A stretch of DNA of 64,000 bases from Streptomyces coelicoflavus. GTDB lineage: Bacteria; Actinomycetota; Actinomycetes; Streptomycetales; Streptomycetaceae. The translations under genes and the position numbers were made by a program. The notes below the pieces were generated by a model. That model had not been told where the DNA came from. It did no database searches and saw only the letters and a program-made list of their open reading frames with translations. Shown here piece after piece: positions 52,513-62,301 of the stretch (its first letter is position 1; each line of letters opens with the position of its first letter). The DNA is taken from the NCBI RefSeq assembly GCF_003112555.1, contig NZ_BEWB01000008.1:1-64000 (forward strand). Direction: 5' to 3'.

Positions 52513-52644
52513 GTGTTCCGTGCCATCGCAGACGTACTGCGCCAGATCGGTGGCGCAGTCGCCACCGTGGTGACGCTTCCCTTCCGGGCCCTGGCCCGGC
52601 TCTTCGGCGGGGCCTCCTCCGCCACGCGGGGCCGTCGGGTCTGA
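52513..52644 (+). CDS. LPFR-motif small protein
   Basis: The product has 43 residues from a GTG at 52513 with AAGGGG seven bases upstream. The core TLPFRALARLFGGAS is the signature of the streptomycete LPFR family. An N-terminal amphipathic or hydrophobic helix (IADVLRQIGGAVATVV) suggests membrane contact. Function unknown. Its 3' neighbour is tex, 117 bases away. Confidence 0.85.
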   Translation: MFRAIADVLRQIGGAVATVVTLPFRALARLFGGASSATRGRRV

Positions 52645-52761
52645 TCCCCGGCCGCCTCCCCCCACCGGTTCCGACCGGCCGGGACGGCGCCCTGATCCCC
52701 GATTGTCGGCGCCACCTGCCACAATTGCCGCGCAACCTCAGTGAGAAGGCGGTACGGGATC

Positions 52762-55146
52762 GTGACGACACCCGGGTCCAACGCGTCCAGCACGTCCAGC
52801 GGGTCCAGCGACGCAAGGTCCATCGAAAGCAGGATCGCCGACGAGCTCGGCGTGCGGGAGCGACAGGTGAAGGCCGCGGTCGAGCTGCTGGACGGCGGCT
52901 CGACGGTGCCCTTCATCGCCCGCTACCGCAAGGAAGCGACCGAGATGCTCGACGACGCGCAGCTGCGCACGCTCGAGGAACGGCTGCGCTATCTGCGGGA
53001 GCTGGAGGAGCGGCGCGCGGCGATCCTGGATTCGGTGCGCGAGCAGGGCAAGCTCACGGAGGAGCTGGAGGCGCGCATCCGCGGGGCGGAGACCAAGGCG
53101 CGCCTGGAGGACATCTACCTGCCGTTCAAGCCGAAGCGGCGTACGAAGGCGCAGATCGCGCGCGAGGCGGGTCTCGAGCCGCTGGCCGAGGGCCTGCTCG
53201 CTGACGCGTCGGTGGACCCGTCGGCCGCTGCCGCCGCGTTCGTCGACGCCGGCAAGGGCGTGGCCGATGCGCAGGCCGCTCTGGACGGCGCGCGCTCGAT
53301 CCTCACGGAGAAGTTCTCGGAGGACGCCGACCTGATCGGCGAGCTGCGCGAGCGGATGTGGACGCGCGGGCGGCTCGCCGCCAAGGTCAAGGACGGCAAG
53401 GAGGAGGCCGGCGCGAAGTTCGCCGACTACTTCGACTTCGCCGAGCCGTTCACCGAGTTGCCCTCGCACCGCGTCCTCGCGATGCTGCGCGGCGAGAAGG
53501 AGGACGTGCTCGACCTCGTGCTGGAGCCCGAGGAGCCCGCCGAGGGCCCGTCGTCGTACGAGGCGATCGTCGCGAGCCGGTTCGGGATCGCCGACCGCGG
53601 CCGGCCGGGAGACAAGTGGCTGGGCGACACCGTCCGCTGGGCCTGGCGCACCCGCATCCTGGTGCACCTCGGCATCGACCTGCGTCTGCGGCTGCGCACG
53701 GCCGCCGAGGACGAGGCGGTGAACGTCTTCGCCGCGAACCTCCGCGACCTGCTGCTGGCCGCCCCGGCGGGCACCCGGGCCACGCTCGGCCTCGACCCCG
53801 GTTTCCGTACCGGCGTGAAGGTCGCCGTGGTCGACGCGACCGGAAAGGTCGTGGCCACCGACGTGATCCACCCGCACGTCCCCGCCAACCGGTGGGACGA
53901 GGCGATCGCCAAGCTGGCGCGGCTGGCGAAGGAGCACTCGGTCGACCTGATCGCCATCGGCAACGGCACGGCCTCCCGCGAGACCGACAAGCTCGCCGGT
54001 GAACTCATCACCAAGCACCCGGAGTTGAAGCTCACCAAGGTGATGGTGTCCGAGGCCGGCGCCTCCGTGTACTCGGCCTCCGCCTTCGCCTCCCAGGAGT
54101 TGCCGGACATGGACGTCTCGCTGCGCGGCGCGGTGTCGATCGCGCGGCGGTTGCAGGACCCGCTGGCCGAGCTGGTGAAGATCGACCCGAAGTCGATCGG
54201 CGTCGGCCAGTACCAGCACGACCTCTCCGAGGTGAAGCTGTCCCGCTCGCTGGACGCGGTGGTCGAGGACTGTGTGAACGGCGTGGGAGTGGACGTCAAC
54301 ACGGCCTCCGCGCCGCTGCTCTCCCGGGTCTCCGGCATCACCTCCGGGCTCGCGGAGAACATCGTGGCGCACCGCGACGCGAACGGGCCGTTCTCCTCGC
54401 GGACCGCGCTGAAGAAGGTGTCCCGGCTCGGACCCAAGGCGTACGAGCAGTGCGCGGGCTTCCTGCGGATCCGGGGCGGCGACGACCCGCTGGACGCGTC
54501 CAGCGTGCACCCGGAGGCGTACCCCGTGGTGCGGCGGATGGTGAAGACCGCCGGGCAGGAGGTGACCGGCCTGATCGGCAACACGTCGGTGCTGCGGTCG
54601 CTGAAGCCGGACCAGTTCGTGGACGAGACGTTCGGTCTGCCGACGGTGACGGACATCCTGCGGGAGCTGGAGAAGCCGGGGCGCGACCCGCGGCCCGCCT
54701 TCAAGACGGCCACCTTCAAGGAGGGCGTGGAGAAGATCTCCGACCTGGCTTCCGGGATGGTGCTGGAGGGGGTCGTCACGAACGTCGCCGCGTTCGGGGC
54801 GTTCGTGGACGTCGGTGTGCATCAGGACGGGCTCGTGCACGTGTCCGCGATGTCCAGGACGTTCGTGAAGGATCCGCGGGACGTGGTGAAGCCCGGGGAC
54901 ATCGTGAAGGTGAAGGTGATGGACGTCGACATTCCGCGGAAGCGGATCTCGTTGACGTTGCGGTTGGACGACGAGGCTGCCGCGCAGGGGGAGCCGAAGA
55001 AGGAGCGGGGTGGGAAGCCGCCTCGGCAGCGGCAGCAGCGGGGTGCCGGTGCCTCCGGCGGGGGCGGGAAGGGGCGGTCTTCGTCGGCGCCCGCCGCGTC
55101 CAACGGGGCGATGGCGGACGCGTTGCGGCGGGCCGGACTCGCCTAG
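52762..55146 (+). CDS. tex: Tex family RNA-binding transcriptional accessory protein
   Basis: The protein has 794 residues from a GTG at 52762; an in-frame GTG at 52741 is an alternative. Order of domains: N-terminal Tex helices (about 20-190, with FIARYRKEATEMLDDAQLR and IYLPFKPKRRTKAQIA), an RNase-H-like YqgF domain (LGLDPGFRTGVKVAVVD, VDLIAIGNGTASRETD), helix-hairpin-helix motifs (VNTASAPLLSRVSGI), and an S1 domain (GMVLEGVVTNVAAFGAFVDV). The C-terminus is a Gly/Arg/Lys-rich tail. It binds nucleic acid and affects transcription. Confidence 0.97.
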   Translation: MTTPGSNASSTSSGSSDARSIESRIADELGVRERQVKAAVELLDGGSTVPFIARYRKEATEMLDDAQLRTLEERLRYLRELEERRAAILDSVREQGKLTEELEARIRGAETKARLEDIYLPFKPKRRTKAQIAREAGLEPLAEGLLADASVDPSAAAAAFVDAGKGVADAQAALDGARSILTEKFSEDADLIGELRERMWTRGRLAAKVKDGKEEAGAKFADYFDFAEPFTELPSHRVLAMLRGEKEDVLDLVLEPEEPAEGPSSYEAIVASRFGIADRGRPGDKWLGDTVRWAWRTRILVHLGIDLRLRLRTAAEDEAVNVFAANLRDLLLAAPAGTRATLGLDPGFRTGVKVAVVDATGKVVATDVIHPHVPANRWDEAIAKLARLAKEHSVDLIAIGNGTASRETDKLAGELITKHPELKLTKVMVSEAGASVYSASAFASQELPDMDVSLRGAVSIARRLQDPLAELVKIDPKSIGVGQYQHDLSEVKLSRSLDAVVEDCVNGVGVDVNTASAPLLSRVSGITSGLAENIVAHRDANGPFSSRTALKKVSRLGPKAYEQCAGFLRIRGGDDPLDASSVHPEAYPVVRRMVKTAGQEVTGLIGNTSVLRSLKPDQFVDETFGLPTVTDILRELEKPGRDPRPAFKTATFKEGVEKISDLASGMVLEGVVTNVAAFGAFVDVGVHQDGLVHVSAMSRTFVKDPRDVVKPGDIVKVKVMDVDIPRKRISLTLRLDDEAAAQGEPKKERGGKPPRQRQQRGAGASGGGGKGRSSSAPAASNGAMADALRRAGLA

Positions 55147-55196
55147 GCGTCCGGCGCTGGGGCGGGGGGTGGGTTGCGCGGACCGGGGCTAGCCGG

Positions 55197-55232
55197 GTGC
55201 CGCTGCGCCCACCCGTGCCGCCCCAGCGGCAC
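55197..55232. terminator. Hairpin between convergent tex and ABC-F genes
   Basis: 9-bp stem GTGCCGCTG / CAGCGGCAC with an 18-base loop, in the 124-base gap between converging stops. Confidence 0.5.
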
Positions 55233-55270
55233 GATTGCCCGCAGCGGCGGCGGCCGGCGGCTGCCCGCAG

Positions 55271-56917
55271 TCAGGCGGGAGCCTCCGTCACCTTGCCGTT
55301 CGTTACCTCCAGGCGGCGGGTGACGTGGACCGCGTTCAGCATGCGGCGGTCGTGGGTGACGAGGAGGAGGGTGCCCTCGTAGGCGTCCAGGGCCGATTCG
55401 AGTTGTTCGATGGCCGGGAGGTCGAGGTGGTTGGTCGGCTCGTCCAGGACCAGGAGGTTGACGCCCCGGCCCTGGAGGAGGGCGAGGGCGGCCCTGGTGC
55501 GTTCGCCGGGTGAGAGGGTCGACGCCGGGCGCGTGACGTGGTCGGCCTTGAGGGCGAACTTGGCCAGGAGGGTGCGGATCTCCGCCGGTTCCAGGTCGGG
55601 GACGGCGGCACGGAAGGCGTCGAGCAGGATCTCGGGGCCGTGGAACAGCTTGCGGGCCTGGTCGACCTCGCCGAGCAGGACCCCGGAGCCGAGCGCCGCG
55701 TGCCCCGCGTCGAGGGGCACGCGGCCGAGGAGGGCGCCGAGCAGCGTGGACTTGCCCGCGCCGTTGGCTCCCGTCACCGCCACCCGGTCCGCCCAGTCGA
55801 TCTGGAGGGAGACCGGGCCGAGCGTGAAGTCGCCGCGCCGGACCTCGGCGTCGCGCAGGGTGGCGACGACCGCGCCCGAGCGGGGCGCCGACGCGATCTC
55901 CATGCGCAGGTCCCATTCCTTGCGCGGTTCCTCGACGACCTCCAGGCGTTCGATCATGCGCTGGGTCTGGCGGGCCTTGGCGGCCTGCTTCTCACTGGCC
56001 TCGCTGCGGAACTTGCGGCCGATCTTGTCGTTGTCGTTGCCCGCCTTGCGCCGGGCGTTCTTGACGCCCTTGTCCATCCAGGCGCGCTGCGTCTGGGCCC
56101 GGTCCTGGAGGGAGGCCCGCTTGTCGGCGTACTCCTCGTACTCGTCGCGGGCGTGCCGCCGGGCCACCTCGCGTTCCTCCAGGTAGGCCTCGTAGCCGCC
56201 GCCGTAGAGGTTGATCTGCCGCTGGGCGAGGTCGAGTTCGAGGACCTTGGTGACGGTTCGGGTGAGGAACTCGCGGTCGTGGCTGACGACGACGGTGCCG
56301 GCGCGCAGGCCGGTCACGAAGCGTTCGAGGCGCTCCAGGCCGTCCAGGTCGAGGTCGTTGGTCGGCTCGTCGAGGAGGAAGACGTCGTAGCGGGAGAGGA
56401 GGAGGGAGGCGAGGCCGGCGCGGGCCGCCTGGCCACCGGACAGGGACGTCATCGGCTGGTCCAGGCCGACGGTCAGGCCCAGCGCGTCGGCGGTCTCCTC
56501 CGCCCGGTCGTCGAGGTCGGCGCCGCCCAGGGCCAGCCAGCGCTCCAGGGTGGTCGCGTACGCGTCGTCGGCGCCGGGGGCGCCGTCGACCAGGGCCTGG
56601 GTGGCCTCGTCCATGGCGCGCTGGGCGTCGGTGACGCCGGTGCGGCGGGCCAGGAACTCCCGGACGCTCTCGCCGGGGCGGCGCTCCGGCTCCTGCGGGA
56701 GGTGGCCGACGGTGGCGGTGGGCGGGGACAGACGCAGCTCGCCCTGTTCCGGCGCGGTCAGCCCGGCGAGCATCCGCAGGAGGGTGGACTTGCCCGCGCC
56801 GTTGGCCCCGACGAGGCCGATCACGTCGCCGGGTGCGACGACGAGGTCGAGCCCGGTGAACAGGGAGCGGTCTCCGTGGCCGGCGGCGAGGTTCTTGGCG
56901 ACGAGGGTGGCAGTCAT
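55271..56917 (-). CDS. ABC-F family ATP-binding protein
   Basis: The protein has 548 residues with two ABC domains and no membrane segment. First Walker A GANGAGKST with LSGGQAARAGLASLLLS and DEPTNDLD. A charged Arg/Lys-rich linker follows at about 240-320 (interdomain P-site tRNA-interaction region). Second Walker A GANGAGKST with LSPGERTRAALALL and DEPTNHLD. ABC-F proteins act on the ribosome, as translation factors or antibiotic-protection proteins. The short linker does not allow a resistance assignment. Confidence 0.93.
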   Translation of the reverse strand: MTATLVAKNLAAGHGDRSLFTGLDLVVAPGDVIGLVGANGAGKSTLLRMLAGLTAPEQGELRLSPPTATVGHLPQEPERRPGESVREFLARRTGVTDAQRAMDEATQALVDGAPGADDAYATTLERWLALGGADLDDRAEETADALGLTVGLDQPMTSLSGGQAARAGLASLLLSRYDVFLLDEPTNDLDLDGLERLERFVTGLRAGTVVVSHDREFLTRTVTKVLELDLAQRQINLYGGGYEAYLEEREVARRHARDEYEEYADKRASLQDRAQTQRAWMDKGVKNARRKAGNDNDKIGRKFRSEASEKQAAKARQTQRMIERLEVVEEPRKEWDLRMEIASAPRSGAVVATLRDAEVRRGDFTLGPVSLQIDWADRVAVTGANGAGKSTLLGALLGRVPLDAGHAALGSGVLLGEVDQARKLFHGPEILLDAFRAAVPDLEPAEIRTLLAKFALKADHVTRPASTLSPGERTRAALALLQGRGVNLLVLDEPTNHLDLPAIEQLESALDAYEGTLLLVTHDRRMLNAVHVTRRLEVTNGKVTEAPA

Positions 56918-57057
56918 CAGACCGTCGATCCTAGCCGCGCCCGGACGCGCCGGATCCCGGCCCCGATGGGCACGCGCTCGGCGGCCCCGCGGTGGGTACG
57001 TCCCGGGGGCGGGGCCCGCTCCGGACCCGGCGTGGGGCGTTCGGTTAACGTCCTGGT

Positions 57058-58020
57058 GTGGAAACCGAACTGGATGGCGAACTGACCGGTGAAGTCGTCG
57101 TGGTCGGCGGCGGGGTGATCGGGCTGACGACGGCCGTGGTCCTCGCCGAGCGGGGCAGACGGGTGCGGCTGTGGACGCGGGAGCCCGTGGAGCGGACCAC
57201 TTCGGTGGTCGCGGGCGGACTGTGGTGGCCGTACCGGATCGAGCCGGTCGCGCTGGCCCAGGCGTGGGCGCTGCGTTCCCTGGACGTGTACGAGGAGCTG
57301 GCGGCGCGGTCCGAGGAGACCGGCGTGCGCATGGTCGAGGGTGTGCTCGGCGAGACCGCCCCGGACGAGGTGGGTGCGTGGGCCTCGGCCCGGCTGCCCG
57401 GGCTGCGCGCGGCGGGCCCGGCCGAGTACGCCGGGACGGGGCTGTGGGCCCGGCTGCCGCTCATCGACATGTCGGTTCATCTGCCGTGGCTTCGGGAGCG
57501 GCTGGCGGCCGCGGGCGGCACGGTGGAGGACCGTGCGGTGACCGACCTGGCCGAGGCGGACGCGCCGGTCGTCGTCAACTGCACCGGTCTGGGCTCCCGC
57601 GAGCTGGTGCCGGACCCGGCCGTGCGGCCGGTGCGCGGGCAACTGGTGGTCGTGGAGAACCCCGGCATCGACACCTGGCTGGTCTCGGCGGGCGCCGGGT
57701 CCGGGGAGACGACGTACTTCCTGCCGCAGCCCGGCCGGCTCCTGCTGGGCGGGACGGCGGAGGACGACGTCTGGTCGGACGAGCCGGACCCGGCGGTCGC
57801 CGAGGCCATCGTGCGGCGGTGCGCGGCCCTGCGTCCCGAGATCGCCGGGGCGCGGGTGCTCGCGCACCGGGTGGGGCTGCGGCCGGCCCGGGACGCGGTC
57901 CGGCTGGAGCGGGGGACGCTGCCGGACGGGCGGCGGCTCGTGCACAACTACGGCCACGGCGGCGCGGGCGTCACCGTGGCCTGGGGCTGCGCGCAGGAGG
58001 CGGCCCGGCTCGCCTCCTGA
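57058..58020 (+). CDS. D-amino-acid oxidase family FAD enzyme
   Basis: The product has 320 residues. The Rossmann motif is VVGGGVIGLTTAVVLAERG near residue 11, followed by the DAAO block TTSVVAGGLWWPYRIEP. C-terminal HNYGHGGAGVTVAWGCA is the second FAD signature. VGLRPARDAVRLE carries the substrate-carboxylate Arg. It likely oxidises D-amino acids to keto acids. It is divergent from the ABC-F gene. Confidence 0.93.
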   Translation: METELDGELTGEVVVVGGGVIGLTTAVVLAERGRRVRLWTREPVERTTSVVAGGLWWPYRIEPVALAQAWALRSLDVYEELAARSEETGVRMVEGVLGETAPDEVGAWASARLPGLRAAGPAEYAGTGLWARLPLIDMSVHLPWLRERLAAAGGTVEDRAVTDLAEADAPVVVNCTGLGSRELVPDPAVRPVRGQLVVVENPGIDTWLVSAGAGSGETTYFLPQPGRLLLGGTAEDDVWSDEPDPAVAEAIVRRCAALRPEIAGARVLAHRVGLRPARDAVRLERGTLPDGRRLVHNYGHGGAGVTVAWGCAQEAARLAS

Positions 58021-58053
58021 CGCCGCCGTCCCGGTCGGCAGGCCTCCCGGGGG

Positions 58054-59793
58054 TCAGTCCTGGTGGTGGTGCTTGCCGATCGGGTCGCCCTCCACGTCGG
58101 TGCCGGGGCCGGGTCCGATCCGGATCTCGAAGTCGCCCTCGTACTGCTTGTGACCCTCGATGACGGCCAGTTCGACGGCTTCGTTGGCCATCTCGCCGCG
58201 CACCATGAGCGGGTCGCGGCGCAGGTCGCGCATGAGGGCGACGCACATGAAGATCATCACGATGACGAAGGGCGCCGCCGCGAGGATCGTCAGGTTCTGG
58301 AGACCGGTCAGCGCGTCACCCTCGCCGCTGCCGATCAGCAGCATGATGGCCGCGACGGCGCCGGTCACCACACCCCAGACGACGACCACCCAGCGACTGG
58401 GTTCGAGCGCGCCCTTCTGCGAGAGCGTGCCCATCACGATGGAGGCCGCGTCGGCACCCGAGACGAAGAAGATGCCGACGAGGATCATCACCAGCAGGCT
58501 GGTGGCGGTGGCGATCGGGTACTCCTGGAGCACGCCGAAGAGCTGCCCCTCCGGGGTCGAGTCGTCGCCCAGCCGGTTCTGCTCCTGAAGCCGCATCGCC
58601 GAGCCGCCGAAGATCGCGAACCAGATCAGGCTGACCGTGCTGGGCACCAGGATGACGCCGCCGATGAACTGACGGATCGTCCGGCCCCGGCTGATACGGG
58701 CGATGAACATGCCGACGAAGGGCGTCCAGGAGATCCACCACGCCCAGTAGAAGACGGTCCAGCTGCCCAGCCAGTCGGCGACGCCCTTGCCGCCGCTGAT
58801 CTCGGTGCGGCCGGCCATCTGGGGCAGGTCGCCGAGGTAGGCGAAGACGGAGGTCGGCAGCAGGTCGAGGATGAGGATGGTCGGGCCCGCGACGAACACG
58901 AAGACGGCGAGCAGCAGCGCCAGCACCATGTTGGTGTTGGACAGCCACTGGATGCCCTTCTCGACGCCGGAGATGGCCGAGGCCACGAACGCCGCCGTCA
59001 GCACCGCGATGATGCCGACGAGCAGTCCGGTGCTGACCTTGTCCATCCAGTCGAGCTTCTCCATGCCGGAGCCGATCTGGAGCGCGCCGAGGCCGAGCGA
59101 GGCCGCGGAGCCGAAGATCGTCGCGATGATGGCCAGGATGTCGATGACCCGGCCGCCGGAGCCGTTGGCGTGCTTCTCGCCGATGAGCGGGGTGAACACG
59201 GCGCTTATGGTCTGCCTGCGGCGCCTGCGGAAGGTGCTGTAGGCGATGCCGAGGCCGACCACGGCGTAGATCGCCCACGGGTGGAGCGTCCAGTGGAACA
59301 GGGTGGTGGCCATGGCCGTCGCCATGCGGTCGCCGGAGTCGGCCGGGCTGGTCCCGGGCGGGGGCGTGGAGTAGTGCGCGAGCGGCTCGCTCACGCCGTA
59401 GAACATCAGGCCGATGCCCATGCCCGCGCTGAACATCATGGCGACCCAGGACACGGTCCGGAACTCGGGTTCCTCGCCCTCGGCGCCGAGGTGGATGCGG
59501 CCGTAGCGGCTGGCCGCGAGCCAGAGTGCGAAGACCACGAAGCCGGACGCGGCCAGCGTGAACGCCCAGCCCCCGTTGTGCAGCAGGCCGCCGAGCATGG
59601 AGCTCGAGACGTCCTCCAGCGAGTCGGTGGCGGCGGCGCCCCAGATGACGAACGCCAGGGTCAGGACGGCCGTGACGCCGAAGACGACGCGGTCGGTCCG
59701 GGGCTTGTGCTCGTGCCCCGGCAGGCCCGCTTCCGAACCCGGGAGCGTGCTTCTTTCGTGTTCTTCCTTGTCGCTTGGTCGGTCCTGCGTCAC
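58054..59793 (-). CDS. BCCT family betaine/choline transporter
   Basis: The protein has 579 residues; the GTG at 59793 has GGAAAGG eight bases upstream. Twelve membrane helices are visible. The substrate box reads VFYWAWWISWTPFVGMFIAR, and the FSAGMGIGLMFYGVSEP block is typical. A charged cytosolic tail (EGHKQYEGDFEI) ends in a His-rich terminus, which may sense osmotic state as in BetP. It takes up glycine betaine, choline or carnitine as osmoprotectant. Confidence 0.95.
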   Translation of the reverse strand: MTQDRPSDKEEHERSTLPGSEAGLPGHEHKPRTDRVVFGVTAVLTLAFVIWGAAATDSLEDVSSSMLGGLLHNGGWAFTLAASGFVVFALWLAASRYGRIHLGAEGEEPEFRTVSWVAMMFSAGMGIGLMFYGVSEPLAHYSTPPPGTSPADSGDRMATAMATTLFHWTLHPWAIYAVVGLGIAYSTFRRRRRQTISAVFTPLIGEKHANGSGGRVIDILAIIATIFGSAASLGLGALQIGSGMEKLDWMDKVSTGLLVGIIAVLTAAFVASAISGVEKGIQWLSNTNMVLALLLAVFVFVAGPTILILDLLPTSVFAYLGDLPQMAGRTEISGGKGVADWLGSWTVFYWAWWISWTPFVGMFIARISRGRTIRQFIGGVILVPSTVSLIWFAIFGGSAMRLQEQNRLGDDSTPEGQLFGVLQEYPIATATSLLVMILVGIFFVSGADAASIVMGTLSQKGALEPSRWVVVVWGVVTGAVAAIMLLIGSGEGDALTGLQNLTILAAAPFVIVMIFMCVALMRDLRRDPLMVRGEMANEAVELAVIEGHKQYEGDFEIRIGPGPGTDVEGDPIGKHHHQD

Positions 59794-60044
59794 AGGCGGC
59801 ACCTTTCCAGTCGATGAGGCCGAAACTACCCGTCCGCTAGGCCCATACCACGTAAGACGCGGAACTCACCTCATCGGCGGCGGGTATCGGGGGCGACCGG
59901 GCGTCGGGCGGCACCGTGACCCGGCACCGCGGGTGACTCATGACGACCGGGTGACGGTCGTGTGGCGGAGTGGCCGTGGACACGGCGGTGCGCCCGGGGC
60001 CGGACGGGCTCCGAACAGACTCCGCGCCCCGACGACTTGGCGTC

Positions 60045-60530
60045 CTAGGGGGTGTCCCCGTGGTCGTAGACGGTCACGGGGATGCCGCGCCGGGCGAGTC
60101 GGTCGGATATGAGCGGTTCCACCCGGGACCATTTGCCACCGGCCAGGCCGCAGCCTATGCGGGGCATGTGCACGGACGCCTCCAGCTCGGCCGCCCGGTC
60201 GGCGACGCGGCCGAGGGCGATGCCGATGGCCTCGTAGCGCACGGGGACGCCCTTGCTGCCCGTCCGCATGCCGTGCTGGCCGATCATGTTGGCCACCCAC
60301 ACGTAGGGATCGACCTGGACGAACTGGACGGCGCCGAGACCGAAGTCGTTGGTCGCGCGGTCGCGGTGCCAGGCGCGGTAGGCCGCCTCCGGCCCGGGCC
60401 AGCGGCGGGAGACGGCCAGGACGAAGCCCTTGCCCCAGCCGCCGAGGTCGTTGCAGACGTGGGCGATCACCTTGACGCCCTTGACCGACGGCGCGGTGGC
60501 GTCACCCCGGACATAGCTGATCTCCGACAT
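60045..60530 (-). CDS. Macro-domain protein
   Basis: The product has 161 residues. Macro blocks are visible: ISYVRGDAT, VIAHVCNDLGGWGKGF (adenosine and ribose contacts) and PRIGCGLAGGKWSRVEPLI (phosphate loop). It resembles the ALC1/Poa1p group that hydrolyses ADP-ribose esters or binds ADP-ribose. It lies between transporter genes with no obvious ADP-ribosyltransferase partner. Confidence 0.92.
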   Translation of the reverse strand: MSEISYVRGDATAPSVKGVKVIAHVCNDLGGWGKGFVLAVSRRWPGPEAAYRAWHRDRATNDFGLGAVQFVQVDPYVWVANMIGQHGMRTGSKGVPVRYEAIGIALGRVADRAAELEASVHMPRIGCGLAGGKWSRVEPLISDRLARRGIPVTVYDHGDTP

Positions 60531-60572
60531 GACGCCACCGTACGGGCCACCACTGACAGTGGCCCCGGGCCG

Positions 60573-62042
60573 CTACTTCCGCAGTGCCGACGGCTCCTGC
60601 TCGGCGTTCTCCGCCACCCGGCGCCGGACGCCGAACCAGCCGGCCACCAGCAGCACGGCGATCACGGGCACCAGCAGCACGGTCTTGCGGCCGACCTCCG
60701 CGTCGTTCCACATCAGGCCGATGACCGCCAGCAGGAAGGCGATCGTGACGATCTCGGTGACGGGGCTGCCGGGCAGCCGGAAGTGCGGCCGTTCGACCAG
60801 GCCCGCACGCGCCCGGCGCACGAACACCAGGTGGCAGATCATGATGATCACCCACGTGCTGATGATGCCCAGGGATGCCACGTTCAGGACGATCTCGAAG
60901 GCCTTGTTCGGCACGAGGTAGTTCAGCCCGACACCGAGGACGCAGACCGCGCAGGTCAGCAGGATGCCGCCGTAGGGAACCTGGCTGCGGCTCATCACGC
61001 CGGTGAACCTGGGCGCGGAGCCCGCCATCGCCATGGAGCGCAGGATGCGGCCGGTGGAGTACAGCCCGGAGTTCAGGGACGACATCGCGGCGGTGAGGAC
61101 GACGAGGTTCATCACGTCACCGGCGGCCGGTACCCCGATGCCCGACAGCACCGTGACGAAGGGGCTCTCGTCGCCCGAGTAGAGCGAGCTCGGCAGCAGC
61201 AGCGCCAGGAGGACGACCGAGCCGACGTAGAACAGGGCGACCCGCCACATGATCGAGTTCACCGCGCGGGGCACGATCCTGTGCGGCTCGGCGGTCTCGC
61301 CGGCGGCGACGCCGACCAGCTCCAGCGCCGCGTAGGAGAAGATCACGCCCTGCATGACGAGGACCACCGGCATCACACCGTGCGGGAGGATGCCGCCGTG
61401 ATCGGTGATCATGCCCATGCCCGGGGTCTGGCCGCTCACCTCGTGCTGGGTGGCGAGCAGGAAGATGCCGATCAGCATGAAGCCGACGAGGGTGGCGACC
61501 TTGACGATCGCGAACCAGAACTCCATCTCGCCGAAGATCTTCACCGAGATGAGGTTCACGGCCAGGACCACGGCGAGGGCGATCAGCGCGAGCACCCATT
61601 GGGGGATGCTCGTGAACATGCTCCAGTAGTGCGTGTACAGCGCGATCGCGGTGATGTCGGCGATGCCGGTGGTCGACCAGTTCAGGAAGTACATCCAGCC
61701 GGCGACGTAGGCGCCCTTCTCGCCGAGGAACTCGCGCGCGTACGACACGAAGGATCCGGACGAGGGCCGGTAGAGCACCAGCTCACCGAGTGCCTTGACG
61801 ACGAAGAAGGCGAAGACGCCGGCGACGAGGTAGGCGATGGCGAGCGCCGGTCCGGCGTCGCGCAGGCGCCCGCCGGCGCCGAGGAAGAGGCCGGTGCCGA
61901 TCGCGCCGCCGATGGCGATCATGTTGACGTGACGGGCCTTGAGGTCCTTGCTGTAACCGGCGTCGCCCGCGTCCGCGGGGATGGTCCCGGTCGCCTGGGG
62001 AGGGGCGGCGACCTGTGCCGTGTCGACGGCGTCCTTGCTCAC
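60573..62042 (-). CDS. APC-family amino acid permease
   Basis: The protein has 489 residues from a GTG at 62042, with twelve membrane helices. The amino-acid-transporter signature is MIAIGGAIGTGLFLGAGGRL near the N-terminus, followed by RPSSGSFVSYAREFLGEKGA. It belongs to the GabP/AnsP/CycA/LysP cluster; the substrate is not readable from sequence alone. It is divergent from the MerR regulator. Confidence 0.94.
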   Translation of the reverse strand: MSKDAVDTAQVAAPPQATGTIPADAGDAGYSKDLKARHVNMIAIGGAIGTGLFLGAGGRLRDAGPALAIAYLVAGVFAFFVVKALGELVLYRPSSGSFVSYAREFLGEKGAYVAGWMYFLNWSTTGIADITAIALYTHYWSMFTSIPQWVLALIALAVVLAVNLISVKIFGEMEFWFAIVKVATLVGFMLIGIFLLATQHEVSGQTPGMGMITDHGGILPHGVMPVVLVMQGVIFSYAALELVGVAAGETAEPHRIVPRAVNSIMWRVALFYVGSVVLLALLLPSSLYSGDESPFVTVLSGIGVPAAGDVMNLVVLTAAMSSLNSGLYSTGRILRSMAMAGSAPRFTGVMSRSQVPYGGILLTCAVCVLGVGLNYLVPNKAFEIVLNVASLGIISTWVIIMICHLVFVRRARAGLVERPHFRLPGSPVTEIVTIAFLLAVIGLMWNDAEVGRKTVLLVPVIAVLLVAGWFGVRRRVAENAEQEPSALRK

Positions 62043-62184
62043 GGGTGGTTCCACTCTCTGGTGCGCTCGGGCGGGGTGCGCCCGAGTCGTCCGTACGTGT
62101 GTCTCGGGCCCGCACCACCCAATGACGCGGCACAGACCAAGACGGCACCTTCCCACGACGCTGCGTGGGCATGCGGTGGTTCAT

Positions 62185-62282
62185 GTCACACAGCGTGACT
62201 TCTCACAAGATCCACCGACGGTCCGCACAGGTCGGGCAAGAGGCGTGCGACAGGTGCGCGAGAGGTTTCACAGCACTGGTGA
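62185..62282. promoter_or_regulatory. Inverted repeats in the permease-MerR divergent promoter
   Basis: GTCAC-ACAGC-GTGAC at 62185-62199 and TCAC-AGCACTG-GTGA at 62268-62282 share TCAC/GTGA arms and lie in the 259-base gap between divergent genes. They are candidate sites for the MerR protein; the second lies about 20 bases before its start. Confidence 0.4.
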
Positions 62283-62301
62283 GACAGCGATACTGCTGCA
62301 C

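Noticed and set aside
55271..56917. Calling the ABC-F protein an antibiotic-resistance gene
   Set aside because: The linker between ABC domains and the core-genome context do not support a specific resistance type.
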